From Photorhabdus thracensis (lineage in GTDB: Bacteria > Pseudomonadota > Gammaproteobacteria > Enterobacterales > Enterobacteriaceae): 64,000 bases of DNA. The notes beneath the pieces are model-generated. The model saw nothing but the letters and a program-made list of their open reading frames with translations, was not told where the DNA came from and made no database searches. Below are positions 17,205 through 26,460 of the stretch, one piece after another (the stretch's first letter is position 1; each line of letters starts with the position of its first letter). The position numbers and the translations under genes were made by a program. The DNA is taken from contig NZ_CP011104.1 of assembly GCF_001010285.1 (NCBI RefSeq), positions 5,022,001 through 5,086,000 on the forward strand. The letters are read 5' to 3'.

Positions 17205-18488
17205 CAGGGCTAACGCATCAAAGCTCATTATATAAACAAACTCAAGGATTCGAATAAATAATCATCATTTAAACAACAGAGCCTGCGTTTATTTTCCATG
17301 CTTAACTTACGGGATTTATTCTGTTTCAGCATATTCAAAATCCATTTTCTGAGTACAGCTAAATTTTCACCGGCAAATCCTATCCGGGCCTGGAGTTTAT
17401 CCTCTCGAAACGCAACATCAAGTGACCAGTGTAAATGATTCTCCACCGACCAGTGAGAGCGTGTTGCTTGCAAGGCTTTCTCCGCATTCATTGGCTGGCT
17501 ACTGATATAAAATCGGACAAAATCATGCCCACGTCCTTTTTCTGTCCGTTCAGATTGGACTGCTATTATCGTCTTTGCTTTCCATTTCTGACAAATGGGC
17601 ATCTGCTCACCAACAGGGAATTGCCAGCATCGGCGATGTTCCTGGCGACCATGCTGATTATCAAATTGTTCGTAGAAAGAGGGGCCGGCAAGATCTTTTG
17701 GCGTATTCGCCCAAAAAGCGTGAAATTGCGCGCTGACTTCAGCGGCCAGTGTCGGCTGATTATCTTTGACTGCCAGCAAATAATCCGCGGATTTTTCCAG
17801 AATAATCTCGGCGATTTTTGTTTGCGTTCCCGCAGCATCAATGCTCACAAGACATCCTTCCAGCGCCAATAATTGGAGAAGTTCAGGAATGGCTTTTATT
17901 TCATTGGATTTTTTCTCCACTTTTTGTTGCCCAAGGCAGAGTCCCAGTTCAGTTGACCAGACATTGACGGTATGGATACGATTAGCTCCCCGACCTTTTG
18001 CTGTTGCCCTTAACGCCTTACCGTCAACCGCCAGTTGCCCTGAAAGACCTTCCTTTTTCAAAATATGATCCACCCATTCCTGAAACAATGATTGCAGGGT
18101 ACTGGCTGGCATAATGGCAAAAATCCGGTTAAAAGTGTCATGTGAGGGAACCCCATTTGCCAGGGTTAACCAACGCTTAAACCATTTTTCGCGTTCCTGA
18201 GCAAAGAGCGCAATTTCGGACCAGGTATCAAAACCACACATCATGGCACAAAGTGCCATAAAAATGACCTCAGATAGCACATGAGAACATTTTGCTTGTT
18301 GACGTGGGTCAGGTAAGGCTTCGAGGTAGTCAAACAGGGCTTTCTGAGTCATAAATAAGGCCATTATTACGGGAAGTTGTGGATAAATAACGGTAAACAG
18401 ATAAGATTGCAACAAGAATAAAGCGTGGCTTATTTTGTACGGTTAATTCGTCATCTTATGGATAAAAAATGATCATGCGTTAGCCCTG
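17205..18488 (-). mobile_element. ISAs1-family insertion sequence, copy 2 (1284 bp, H-repeat type)
   Basis: Complete element with inverted ends CAGGGCTAACGCATCA (left) and CAGGGCTAACGCATGATCA (right, other strand). A 10-bp duplication CGTTGTATCG flanks it at 17195-17204 and 18489-18498. Its ends and transposase differ clearly from copy 1, so these are two separate insertions of different ISAs1-group elements. Confidence 0.93.
17228..18415 (-). CDS. ISAs1-family transposase, H-repeat-associated type
   Basis: Transposase of 395 residues (or 378 from the Met at 18364, just before TQKALFDYLEALPDPRQ, which fits family starts better). The ISAs1 pattern is clear: MALCAMMCGFDTWSEIALFAQEREKWF, LAVDGKALRATAKGRG (first Asp), CLVSIDAAGTQTKIA (second Asp) and HWSVENHLHWSLDVAFREDKLQAR (Glu). 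It is related to the H-repeat proteins found beside rhs genes in enterobacteria. The frame is intact and the element boundaries are complete, so it is potentially mobile. Confidence 0.92.
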   Translation of the reverse strand: MLQSYLFTVIYPQLPVIMALFMTQKALFDYLEALPDPRQQAKCSHVLSEVIFMALCAMMCGFDTWSEIALFAQEREKWFKRWLTLANGVPSHDTFNRIFAIMPASTLQSLFQEWVDHILKKEGLSGQLAVDGKALRATAKGRGANRIHTVNVWSTELGLCLGQQKVEKKSNEIKAIPELLQLLALEGCLVSIDAAGTQTKIAEIILEKSADYLLAVKDNQPTLAAEVSAQFHAFWANTPKDLAGPSFYEQFDNQHGRQEHRRCWQFPVGEQMPICQKWKAKTIIAVQSERTEKGRGHDFVRFYISSQPMNAEKALQATRSHWSVENHLHWSLDVAFREDKLQARIGFAGENLAVLRKWILNMLKQNKSRKLSMENKRRLCCLNDDYLFESLSLFI

Positions 18489-18498
18489 CGTTGTATCG

Positions 18499-20154
18499 TA
18501 CTTAACAGCATATCACCAAATTGGGTTTTAGGTGTTTAGTCCCAACATTTAGTTGTCAGGTTACTAAAAAACCCATTTAAAAAGAGAGTTGAATGAGTAT
18601 TTAAGCGTTAAAAGATCGCGAAAATGGTTTGAAAAGTAACGATATGAATTGATTTTAATATCAAACCACATTTCATAAACCAGACTGATTAAAATAGCGT
18701 AAAAGCAAATTTAATCTGGCGTATTTAAGGTATTGTATTCTATTAATTCATTTGAAAACTTTCTTATAATCGATTATTTAACTGGTTTACGAAAAAGTTT
18801 ATTGCCAGTTGAAAACGTTATTAAATCCAACTCCTTTGGGGAAATAGATTGTCTGATCAAACTACTCATATTTTTATTTATCCTTCTTTCCAAGGGGTAT
18901 GAGCATGAATAAACCCAATTTTTGTTTCTCATTTTCTCGCTGATGGTTTTATAATAAGCAAGTTTTAAATTATTGTTAAAAGTCATTTTCTTAACCTCTG
19001 GTTTTAATCGGTATAAGGTTTTAACCCTTAACTTTACCACTTTTAATCCCTGCTTTTTATTAAGTTTAATTATCATGGGGCATCGTGTTTTATGTTTAAT
19101 CTTCGTTAATCATATCCGCTTTTTATCTTTACTGACGCTATTTTACTGGCAATCATGAGCGGTTTTAACAAGTCATCACCCGCTGTTTTCTTTTCATAAA
19201 CCAGCCGGTAAATGGCCTGATGATATAAAGAGACGCCTTTATGTTTTTTCAGATAATCACCCCGTTTTTTCCGGGTCTAAATCCTGCCAAATTAACCATT
19301 TTACTATTTTTTTATTACATGATTTTTATGGCTTGATTCGTAAAATAACGGCGAGAAAAAACTTTAATATGAACCTGTTTAAATAAAATTTTCTTCGTGC
19401 CGATTTCTTTTCAACTCTCTTTTAATGTTCAATGGAATTAGATTAAACGCAATTTCCTCTCTATCTGAAAAACTTCTTTCTTAAGTTAAATCCACCTTTT
19501 ATATAAAAGTGTTGATTTCTTTACATTCCCGCTTTTAAATGATCAAGCAGGTATAAATAAATGTAGGATAACATCGCCGATAAATAAATTAAACGTGACA
19601 GAAAATAAGCTGTTTTCAGTCACATCGTTTTTTTAATCGGGTCTTAATGGGGGTCTATTTCTTTACTCTTATTTAACGGATATCTGAGTTAATCACCGAT
19701 AAAAAGGTGATTATAATCGCCAAAAACGAAGGGTTTCTATTGAACAGTTTTTTAAATCTAATCATTTTTCGGTTTCCTGCCTCGTATTTAAACTTTACTA
19801 TTCTCATTAAACTGATATTTAGGTTTTCTCTTTTTCCGGTATTTGATTTTTAGGTTTAAAACCAGAGAGAGCAAAAAATATGCCAATGGAATTAAAAGCA
19901 AAGCCCATTGCTTTAATCGTTTTTAATACGGCTAAACGCTATCTTTTTCACTATGCGATTAACCCCATTAAATGTTTTAATATAATCTCATATTTTTGCT
20001 ATTGGGTTAACTTTACCACCGGGTTAATCGATTTAAAACTCGTTTTAAAAAAACCTTAATCACGGTTTTTACCTTTGATGATTAAAGTTTTTACCTGTTT
20101 TTTTCATGATACGCTTATCCTTATTGACCAGATTTTAAAAATACCGCATATTGT
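18499..20154. other. TTAA-rich non-coding stretch between ISAs1 copy 2 and cas2-3
   Basis: No supported gene. By hand count about 52 TTAA tetranucleotides occur in 18541-20160 (one per about 31 bp), around 2.5 times what its A+T content predicts, with clusters of four to five per 60 bp at 18961-19080 and 19921-19980. Short blocks recur as TTTTAA and GGGTTAA. The frames present (such as 18774-19076, minus) have no recognisable domain and mostly translate AT-rich repeats. It may be a decayed element or a long-decayed gene. Confidence 0.5.
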
Positions 20155-23100
20155 TCAGCCAATTTCGCCAAACACCCCTAAAAACGGATGATAACACCAT
20201 GCTTCTCCGTCATCTTTTTCCCTAAGACAGATCTCACCAAAACGTAAACTAACATCCTTTAACTCTATCTCATAAGTATCAGCCAAATGCTGATAAATCG
20301 TCTCAGTATCAAGTTCAATCCAGATACTCACCCCCGGCGAAAACGATACTTCCGATACATAATCAAAAGATCCACTTTCTTTCATTCCTGCCGGGCCGCT
20401 GTCCAACGCCATAAACTGCGCTTTTTCACCCTCTTCTTCAAGCCATAGATAATGCAACTCATCGGGCTCAGACTGACGAAACGGCTTATGACGCTGTAAT
20501 TCCGCACACCATGAAGCCTGTTCACGCCACCAAAAAGCAGCACAATAACGATAATCATCATTAGGATCACCTTGAAGCTCTTCCCACAAACGTTGATGTT
20601 CAAGATCGACCAAATTTTCAAAAGGTGAACGCTCTCCAGCATTATCGCGTTTCTTTATTCTTGGTAATGCACTGATTAGCTCATATTGGTCATGTTCTAA
20701 TAACTCGCCTAAATCATGACTGGCAAGGAGGTAATCTTTCGACTCAAATCCTGGCCGACAATAAACCGGATGTTCTAAATTAGCCGCTTTAAGTGCCTTA
20801 TAGTTTTTCGCCAGAATATGCAGATTGGGTATCTTTGGCTCTTTTTGCCGATGGCGTTGAATACGTCCGGCAAGTTGTATCAGCGAGCGCATTGAACTCG
20901 GTTCAGCAATACTCCAATCATAATCGTGATCCCTACCAACCTCTGCAACAGACGTTGCCACCACGACGAAAATATGATGCTTTTCCGGCATCTCCTCCAA
21001 TGCCTTACGGATTTCTGCCACCTGCCACAACGCCTTTTCATTGTAACGCGTTAATGTGGAATCCAACCGATGTTCAAGATGGGAACGTATCGCCAGTGGA
21101 TGCTGACTGTGATAGACACAGTAATGGATATGTACATTTTTAGAAGACGGTATCTGCAATAACCGCTGTGTTACGGCAACGAGTGGATCGATGTTTGCCA
21201 TGCGAATCAAACCGATAGAAACGGTTTTGCCCGATGGGTGGATTTGATGGTGTTCCTTACGTAGTCTCAACATGGAGTGATGCATCACCTTTGCCATGGC
21301 TTGGATCACAACCTCGTCTTTATGCTTTTCAGCCGTTATCGGCACCAATTCAGCTTTACGCAATGGCACCTTTTTTTCTAAACAACCAACGCGCTTAACG
21401 ATAAAAGCATCATGCTGATCTTTAAACTGTTGCGCATTGGCAACATCCCGTTGCGCCACATTATATTCATCAAACCAGGCACAACAGATATTCACCGGTG
21501 CGCCTGGCCGACCACATGCTAATTGGTAATCCTGACGTCCAGCCCGATAAGCGTTGAATAACGCCTGAATTAACGCCGGCGGCAATGTGGCCGATGAAAG
21601 CAATACCCGCGAGCCCAACAAGCCTGCCCAGTTCACCAATCGGCATAAAGCCGGTAAGTCGTTAATATCAAAATCATCCGGTTCATCCAACACCAGATCA
21701 GAAGTGAGTAATCTCAACATAGGTGCAATTTGCTTCCCGCCACGAATGCCTTCAGTAGCCGGAATTAAATGATCGATGGTCGCCACCAGTACAGGGGCAC
21801 TGAGCAGTTTATTCAGTTTATTGTCTTTACTCAGCCAGTGGCTTAGGCGACCATCATCCAAGCTACCGTCATAACTGACATACTGATGTTCAGCAAATAG
21901 TGCTTCAGCAGATACACTGCCGGTATCAGGCTCAGTCCCTTTATGACGAAGCTGATGTAACTCTTTTACTGCCTGCGAACCAATAAGTACCGCCAAGTCA
22001 TCTTCTTCCAGATGCAGTTTTTTACGTAACGCATCACCGGTTTGCAGCGTTAACGTCCGTAACCCTAAGGCGACAGAAAAACGGCATCCCTGTTTTTCAT
22101 CGGCTAGACCATACATAATCCGTGCATTGGCAAAGGTTTTACCACAACCCGTGGAAGCCATGTTAATGCCAAAAAAGCCCTGTTCTGCTGAACGTTCGCG
22201 TAAAGCACATGCGGCATCGAACGCTTGATCCTGCCAGCGGTATTTTTCATCTTTGCTGCGTTGCTTAAATCCTTTATGACGGGTAATCGTGGGTAGCGTT
22301 TTACGAAGATGTGGCAAGCTTCGCCCCAGTAGCAAAGCATTCTGCCCAACACCAATATTATGTTCATCTAACCGTTGTTTACACTTCCCGGTGGTTCTAT
22401 CGGTATTGGCAAATGCGCCATAGTTAATATCTTGCCAACCAAGGGTTGCAGGTAATGATGAATAATGATGATCGGCCAGCATTAAGACTAATCGGGACAT
22501 ATGGCTGGTGAAACGCTGGTTCAAATCGCCATATTGCAATAATGATGTTGATTGCAGCGCTCTGTTCGCAAATTTCTGTGCTTTCTGGCGCCAAGTCTGA
22601 CTACGGATAGGTGTACCATTTAGGAATGTCCAGACATCACGTTTATCCTGATGACTCCAGTTTTTAGCCGTCATGTTGACTGAGTTCCATGATGACTCTA
22701 ACTGTTTGGTCAGCCAACTCTTAATACTTTCTAACTGTGGTTCACTGGTGTATCGCTCATTATAACGAGGATAAACGGGAAGACGATGATGCGAGAGGAT
22801 CAGCCAGGCGACAGTGGTTGCTAATGGCGGTAAGTTAATAAAAGGGTTTACATAGGGATCAATACCATCTTTAGTCAAGCGGGAAAGAACTTTATCCTCA
22901 TCACCAGCATCTATCTGACTTAACGAAGTCAGCCACTCCTTATCATTTTGCTCCGCAACAAATGCCTGAAACAGCCGCAAAGATACCCATTCATGCCGGT
23001 ACGGTTGAAACCGCCCATCTCCCAGTAAACCTTGCTGGAACAACGCATTAGCTTTACCAAAATCATGGAATAGCCCGGCGATAGCGGCCAATAAGCTGAT

Positions 23101-23433
23101 GGCTTCAACACTGTGCCAATGATTTTCATCCTGACTTTTCAGCACATCACGTTGTGTCGTATTGGTAGGTACAATTCCTTGCTGGTTAAAGCGCCGTAAA
23201 TTTCCGACAATCCATAACAATTCAGTTTGGTTTCCACTCTTTATCCAATGACAGGCAACTGCGGTATTACGGCGCGCTGTTTTACGCAATAACTTACGTA
23301 AAGTGTTCAAACCTTCCAATGTAATCGCCGTCTGCCAGGTTCTATCACCTTTTCGTTCAGCAAATTGATCCAATATTCGGCGGGTTTCAGTTAACGCTCG
23401 TTTATTGCATTGGGAGACTAAAAGAATATTCAT
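20155..23433 (-). CDS. cas3: Type I-F Cas2-Cas3 fusion nuclease/helicase
   Basis: Degrades target DNA after Cascade binding and, through its Cas2 part, joins Cas1 in spacer integration. The 1092-residue protein has an N-terminal Cas2-like domain (MNILLVSQCNKRALTETRRIL, to about 90), an HD nuclease domain (GLFHDFGKANALFQQGL near 118, ILSHHRLPVY near 215), helicase motif I (ASTGCGKTFANARI, about 430), a DEAD-type box (LVLDEPDDFD) near 575 and motif VI (QLAGRIQRHR) near 870. Its start overlaps the cas1 stop (ATGA). All motifs are intact. Its stop borders the TTAA-rich insertion instead of csy1. Confidence 0.96.
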   Translation of the reverse strand: MNILLVSQCNKRALTETRRILDQFAERKGDRTWQTAITLEGLNTLRKLLRKTARRNTAVACHWIKSGNQTELLWIVGNLRRFNQQGIVPTNTTQRDVLKSQDENHWHSVEAISLLAAIAGLFHDFGKANALFQQGLLGDGRFQPYRHEWVSLRLFQAFVAEQNDKEWLTSLSQIDAGDEDKVLSRLTKDGIDPYVNPFINLPPLATTVAWLILSHHRLPVYPRYNERYTSEPQLESIKSWLTKQLESSWNSVNMTAKNWSHQDKRDVWTFLNGTPIRSQTWRQKAQKFANRALQSTSLLQYGDLNQRFTSHMSRLVLMLADHHYSSLPATLGWQDINYGAFANTDRTTGKCKQRLDEHNIGVGQNALLLGRSLPHLRKTLPTITRHKGFKQRSKDEKYRWQDQAFDAACALRERSAEQGFFGINMASTGCGKTFANARIMYGLADEKQGCRFSVALGLRTLTLQTGDALRKKLHLEEDDLAVLIGSQAVKELHQLRHKGTEPDTGSVSAEALFAEHQYVSYDGSLDDGRLSHWLSKDNKLNKLLSAPVLVATIDHLIPATEGIRGGKQIAPMLRLLTSDLVLDEPDDFDINDLPALCRLVNWAGLLGSRVLLSSATLPPALIQALFNAYRAGRQDYQLACGRPGAPVNICCAWFDEYNVAQRDVANAQQFKDQHDAFIVKRVGCLEKKVPLRKAELVPITAEKHKDEVVIQAMAKVMHHSMLRLRKEHHQIHPSGKTVSIGLIRMANIDPLVAVTQRLLQIPSSKNVHIHYCVYHSQHPLAIRSHLEHRLDSTLTRYNEKALWQVAEIRKALEEMPEKHHIFVVVATSVAEVGRDHDYDWSIAEPSSMRSLIQLAGRIQRHRQKEPKIPNLHILAKNYKALKAANLEHPVYCRPGFESKDYLLASHDLGELLEHDQYELISALPRIKKRDNAGERSPFENLVDLEHQRLWEELQGDPNDDYRYCAAFWWREQASWCAELQRHKPFRQSEPDELHYLWLEEEGEKAQFMALDSGPAGMKESGSFDYVSEVSFSPGVSIWIELDTETIYQHLADTYEIELKDVSLRFGEICLREKDDGEAWCYHPFLGVFGEIG

Positions 23434-24410
23434 CGCGACACCTGACTCAGTTGTTGAGCGGTTGTTTGCAGTGCATCAATCATCGTGTCCAATGCACCAG
23501 ATTTTTGAAATCCACTGATGCAACGTTGACGAAACTCCTGTTCATCTTCCCCAGCCATTGCCGCGATAAATGCTTGCGGCAATACCAACGCATCTTTAAT
23601 CAGATCAGCAACATCGAAAACCAAACCTCCGCGACGGGTTTTTCCATGTAACACAGCCAGACCATGCGGTAAACCAATTACCCAAGTCGCCACAGCCGCT
23701 AATCCGTAAGCCAAGTAATTACCATGATCAAGAAAACGGTTTGCTAAATCTACACCACCACCCCGTTTTGCCCGGATAAAATCGCCATAACTCACAGCCT
23801 CCGCTGCCAGCTTGTATAATGCCTTAGTCATCACAGCTTCTTGCGCCATTAGATCCTGATTATTGCGGCAATTTTCAAGGTTCTGTTCATAACGGGTGAG
23901 TAATGACAATAAACGCTCACGATTAAGCATAAAAGAGCTATCCCGAAGCATTCGACTACTCAGCCAATGTTCACGGATTTGTGCAATGCGAACTTTCTGA
24001 AAAGCAATCGCTGCTGCTAATCGTTTTTCATCATCAAACCAGAAACTCACCCAAGCTTGTAAATACTCAGTAGGGCGATATTCACTTTGTGGCGTTAGCC
24101 AAGACACATCAACCTCAACATCATTAGCTGCGAACAGCGGTGTTCCGCCGCCGCCACAAAAACCAACCAGAACACCCGCTCTGGCGAATTCACGCATTGC
24201 AGCCTGAGTAATAGATGTACCCGTTCCCAACATAATAACGGTGGTATTTGCAATTGGGATATTCCAATACAGGGATTGCTTTCCTTCGTCAGTGACATAT
24301 TCAACACGGCCACCATTCACTAATACCCGACAATATTGCAGGTAATAAATATTCGAGCGTTTGGAATGCAAAATCGTTTTTAGGTCACTCGGAGAGAAGT
24401 TGTTATCCAT
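23430..24410 (-). CDS. cas1: CRISPR integrase Cas1 (type I-F)
   Basis: Integrase that inserts new spacers at the leader-repeat junction. The 326-residue protein matches I-F Cas1 (LKTILHSKRSNIYYLQYCRVLVNGGRVEYVTDEGK start); the metal-binding residues are in the EAVMTKALYKLAAEAV region (Glu), the LPHGLAVLHGKTRRGGLVFDVADLIKDALVLP segment (His and Asp). It is the first gene of the cas operon. Upstream on the same strand is a solo CRISPR repeat with leader (24567-24725), so the leader may also be its promoter region. Confidence 0.96.
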   Translation of the reverse strand: MDNNFSPSDLKTILHSKRSNIYYLQYCRVLVNGGRVEYVTDEGKQSLYWNIPIANTTVIMLGTGTSITQAAMREFARAGVLVGFCGGGGTPLFAANDVEVDVSWLTPQSEYRPTEYLQAWVSFWFDDEKRLAAAIAFQKVRIAQIREHWLSSRMLRDSSFMLNRERLLSLLTRYEQNLENCRNNQDLMAQEAVMTKALYKLAAEAVSYGDFIRAKRGGGVDLANRFLDHGNYLAYGLAAVATWVIGLPHGLAVLHGKTRRGGLVFDVADLIKDALVLPQAFIAAMAGEDEQEFRQRCISGFQKSGALDTMIDALQTTAQQLSQVSR

Positions 24411-24566
24411 AATTTAAGAATTACCTAAATAATTAATTTAATTTATGGAAACATTATGCATAAATTTTACACAAGGTAAAATATCGCAAATGAAAATCAA
24501 AAAAATTTACAATTCTTTGCTAAATTATTACATAACACTTTGCAAAAACAGGGATAGCTCCGAGTT

Positions 24567-24594
24567 TCCGATAACTGCCTGTACGGCAGTGCAC
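24567..24594 (-). CRISPR. Solo degenerate CRISPR repeat upstream of cas1
   Basis: The last 20 bases (plus strand CTGCCTGTACGGCAGTGCAC) match the array 2 repeat exactly, while the other eight bases are changed, as in a terminal repeat. It has no spacers. A full leader-like region adjoins it at 24595-24725 on the correct side. It reads on the minus strand toward cas1, 157 bp away, and looks like an array that lost its spacers or an orphan integration site. Confidence 0.8.
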
Positions 24595-24725
24595 GTTACA
24601 TATTAACTCTAATCTATTGATTATCAAAGAACATAATGGTTAGAAAGTGATAACCCCCTTTTTATGAGAGATATTTTATTCTTCTTTAAAATCAATACAT
24701 TAAGATTATATGCAAAAAAAGGGTA
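24595..24725 (-). promoter_or_regulatory. CRISPR leader copy beside the solo repeat, with IHF site
   Basis: Aligns with the array 2 leader from the repeat outward (TATTAACTCTAATCTATTGATTATC and ACCCCCTTTTTA blocks) and ends in AAAAAAAGGGTATAAATTGGG, as the other leaders end in AAAAAGGGTC. A perfect IHF consensus AATCAA-N4-TTA is at 24690-24702, 96 bp from the repeat, the same spacing as in the active arrays. Confidence 0.75.
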
Positions 24726-24980
24726 TAAATTGGGTACCGTGCAAATATCATCATTTATAGTAAAAAATACAAATCTGGGTAGAAATTTAGTAAACATTAG
24801 GTAGGTAGACTTCTATCGTAAACTTTGCAATCACTGGAATAAGGAAATAATGCATTAGCCCACGACGATAAAGATAAGTATACATACGAATGAATTCGCC
24901 AAACAATGTGGTGCACTCATGTATGACAATAAGGTGTGAATCTTAGGAAAACTATTTAGAAACATAAGGTTAGAAAGAAG
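24726..24980. other. Gap between leader copy and serT
   Basis: AT-rich sequence in which no gene, repeat or strong hairpin was recognised. Confidence 0.4.
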
Positions 24981-25068
24981 TGGCGGAGGAGGAGAGATTC
25001 GAACTCTCGGATGGTTTCCCATCGGCGGTTTTCAAGACCGCTGCCTTAAGCCGCTCGGCCACCCCTCC
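24981..25068 (-). tRNA. serT: tRNA-Ser (anticodon TGA)
   Basis: Minus-strand cloverleaf of 88 nt with encoded CCA: acceptor GGAGGGG/CCTCCTCC-type end, D-loop GCCGAGCGGCTTAAGGC, anticodon loop CTTGAAA (TGA) between GCGGT and ACCGC, a long variable arm as in class II serine tRNAs, and T-loop GTTCGAATC. In Escherichia coli serT also lies close to tusE and yccX, so this marks the backbone junction of the CRISPR-Cas region. tRNA genes are common integration sites, but no attachment repeat was seen. Confidence 0.97.
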
Positions 25069-25250
25069 GCAATGGCGTGCACTATAAACAGCACCAAGAC
25101 AGATGTAAAGCCCTCTCTTGTTCAATTGCCGTAAATTTACTCTTTTTCACTGTTATTGGCTTATTTTCTCCGCATATATACAGACTATCCTTGGGTATAA
25201 AAGTGTTTTTTGCTAAATTACTATCATCTTTTTTTGATGGTTAAACGATT

Positions 25251-25580
25251 ATGTTGGTATTCGAAGGTCGTGAGATCGAAACCGATGCACAAGGTTATCT
25301 GAAAAACAGCAGTGATTGGCAGGAAGCAATGGCTTCATTACTCGCCGAACAAGAAAATATTGATTTAAGTGAGCAACATTGGGAAGTCATTCGTTTTGTC
25401 CGGGGATTTTATGAAGAATTTAATACATCCCCGGCGATCCGTATGCTGGTAAAGGCAATCGCACAAAAGTATGGCGAAGAAAAAGGCAACAGCCGCTATC
25501 TTTACCGCCTGTTTCCCAAAGGGCCAGCAAAGCAGGCAACTAAAATTGCCGGGCTACCAAAACCAGTAAAATGTATCTGA
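25251..25580 (+). CDS. tusE: Sulfurtransferase TusE (DsrC family)
   Basis: Last carrier of the Tus relay: it accepts persulfide sulfur from TusBCD and passes it to MnmA for 2-thiouridine formation at the wobble base of Glu, Gln and Lys tRNAs. The 109-residue protein ends [20 protein letters not shown], with the catalytic penultimate Cys of the DsrC family, and contains [29 protein letters not shown]. Length is normal. It converges on acyP, with a 12-bp gap between the two stops. Confidence 0.95.
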   Translation: MLVFEGREIETDAQGYLKNSSDWQEAMASLLAEQENIDLSEQHWEVIRFVRGFYEEFNTSPAIRMLVKAIAQKYGEEKGNSRYLYRLFPKGPAKQATKIAGLPKPVKCI

Positions 25581-25592
25581 TAACAATCTGGC

Positions 25593-25871
25593 TCAGTGGC
25601 GGACGCTAAAGTCTGCCACATTCTCCACTGCGCAGGACTGAGACGAAAAACTATCGATCCGCGCCCCCGGTGGCCCACCCTGTTCCAACCAATGGGTTAA
25701 TTTATCCAGTTGCTCACTTTCACCATAAGCGACAATTTTGACGCTACCATCATGCAAATTACAGACGTAACCTGTCAGCTTATTGGATTTCGCCCAACGA
25801 AAAGTTTGATAGCGAAATCCAACCCCTTGGACCCGACCATAAACATAAATGGTTAACCCATATTTCATCAT
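25593..25871 (-). CDS. acyP: Acylphosphatase
   Basis: Small enzyme (92 residues) that hydrolyses acyl phosphates. The active-site loop YGRVQGVGFRY holds the phosphate-binding Arg, and the catalytic Asn is in LTGYVCNLHDGSVKIVAYG. GPPGARIDSF is a further family motif. This is the yccX homologue in its usual place next to tusE, on the opposite strand. Two Met codons at the start (MMKYG) leave the exact start open by one residue. Confidence 0.94.
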   Translation of the reverse strand: MMKYGLTIYVYGRVQGVGFRYQTFRWAKSNKLTGYVCNLHDGSVKIVAYGESEQLDKLTHWLEQGGPPGARIDSFSSQSCAVENVADFSVRH

Positions 25872-26095
25872 AATGCCCCCTATCTACCCAGTCACCTTGC
25901 GGTATCGCTCACATATATAGTTAAGCACGCCATTCTCGGTTGTGTTTTATATTGACTACAGCTAACCTGAAATTAGGTGAAGTCGCTCTCGCAATTATTA
26001 AAGCAAGAAAATGACTTCAACTACCGGGTATGCTCTTGTAATTCACCTTACTGCCCTCATATTCGTATCAATGCAAGGTTTTTTTGGAGGTGGCT

Positions 26096-26416
26096 ATGAT
26101 TATTGCCAGCAAATTCGGTCTCGGCCAACAAGTACGTCACAAGCTTCTGGGTTATTTGGGCGTTATCGTAGATATTGATGTGGAATATTCTCTGGAACAA
26201 CCCCAAGAAGATGATATTGCATCCAATGCTGCCTTGCGTTCTGCTCCTTGGTATCATGTTGTGATGGAAGATGACGACGGCCAGCCTGTACATACTTATT
26301 TAGCCGAAGCGCAATTATCCTATGAAGCATCCGATGACCATCCAGAACAACCTTCCCTAGATGAGTTAGCAGAATCCATCCGTAATCAGTTACTGGCTCC
26401 ACGACTGCGCAATTAA
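26096..26416 (+). CDS. hspQ: Heat shock protein HspQ
   Basis: Hemimethylated-DNA-binding/heat-shock protein; in Escherichia coli it modulates DnaA stability and acts as a specificity enhancer of Lon. The protein of 106 residues has the YccV-like fold pattern [29 protein letters not shown] and the [25 protein letters not shown] segment. Start set at the ATG at 26096, 6 bp after GGAGG at 26086, instead of an upstream TTG. The distal end of CRISPR array 2 begins 34 bp after its stop. RlmI (yccW), usually next in this order, is absent here. Confidence 0.94.
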   Translation: MIIASKFGLGQQVRHKLLGYLGVIVDIDVEYSLEQPQEDDIASNAALRSAPWYHVVMEDDDGQPVHTYLAEAQLSYEASDDHPEQPSLDELAESIRNQLLAPRLRN

Positions 26417-26429
26417 CCTATATTATATT

Positions 26430-26460
26430 TCTCGAAAGGCAGTTACTGGATTTTTAAACT
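26430..26460. other. Hairpin at the distal end of array 2
   Basis: On the minus strand AGGCAGTT (from the degenerate terminal repeat) pairs with AACTGCCT around TAAAAATCCAGT-type loop sequence. It parallels the hairpins at 9824-9845 and 15171-15194 and could end the pre-crRNA or terminate hspQ transcription from the other side. Confidence 0.5.

Noticed and set aside
18774-19076. A 100-residue minus-strand frame in the TTAA-rich region
   Set aside because: No domain, no convincing ribosome site, and a composition that mirrors the surrounding non-coding sequence.
24595-24725. A tracrRNA-like or other small RNA gene beside cas1
   Set aside because: The similarity to this region is fully explained by homology with the two CRISPR leaders.
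24981-25068. serT as the attachment site of an integrated CRISPR island
   Set aside because: No integrase gene and no second copy of the tRNA 3' end was seen in the window.
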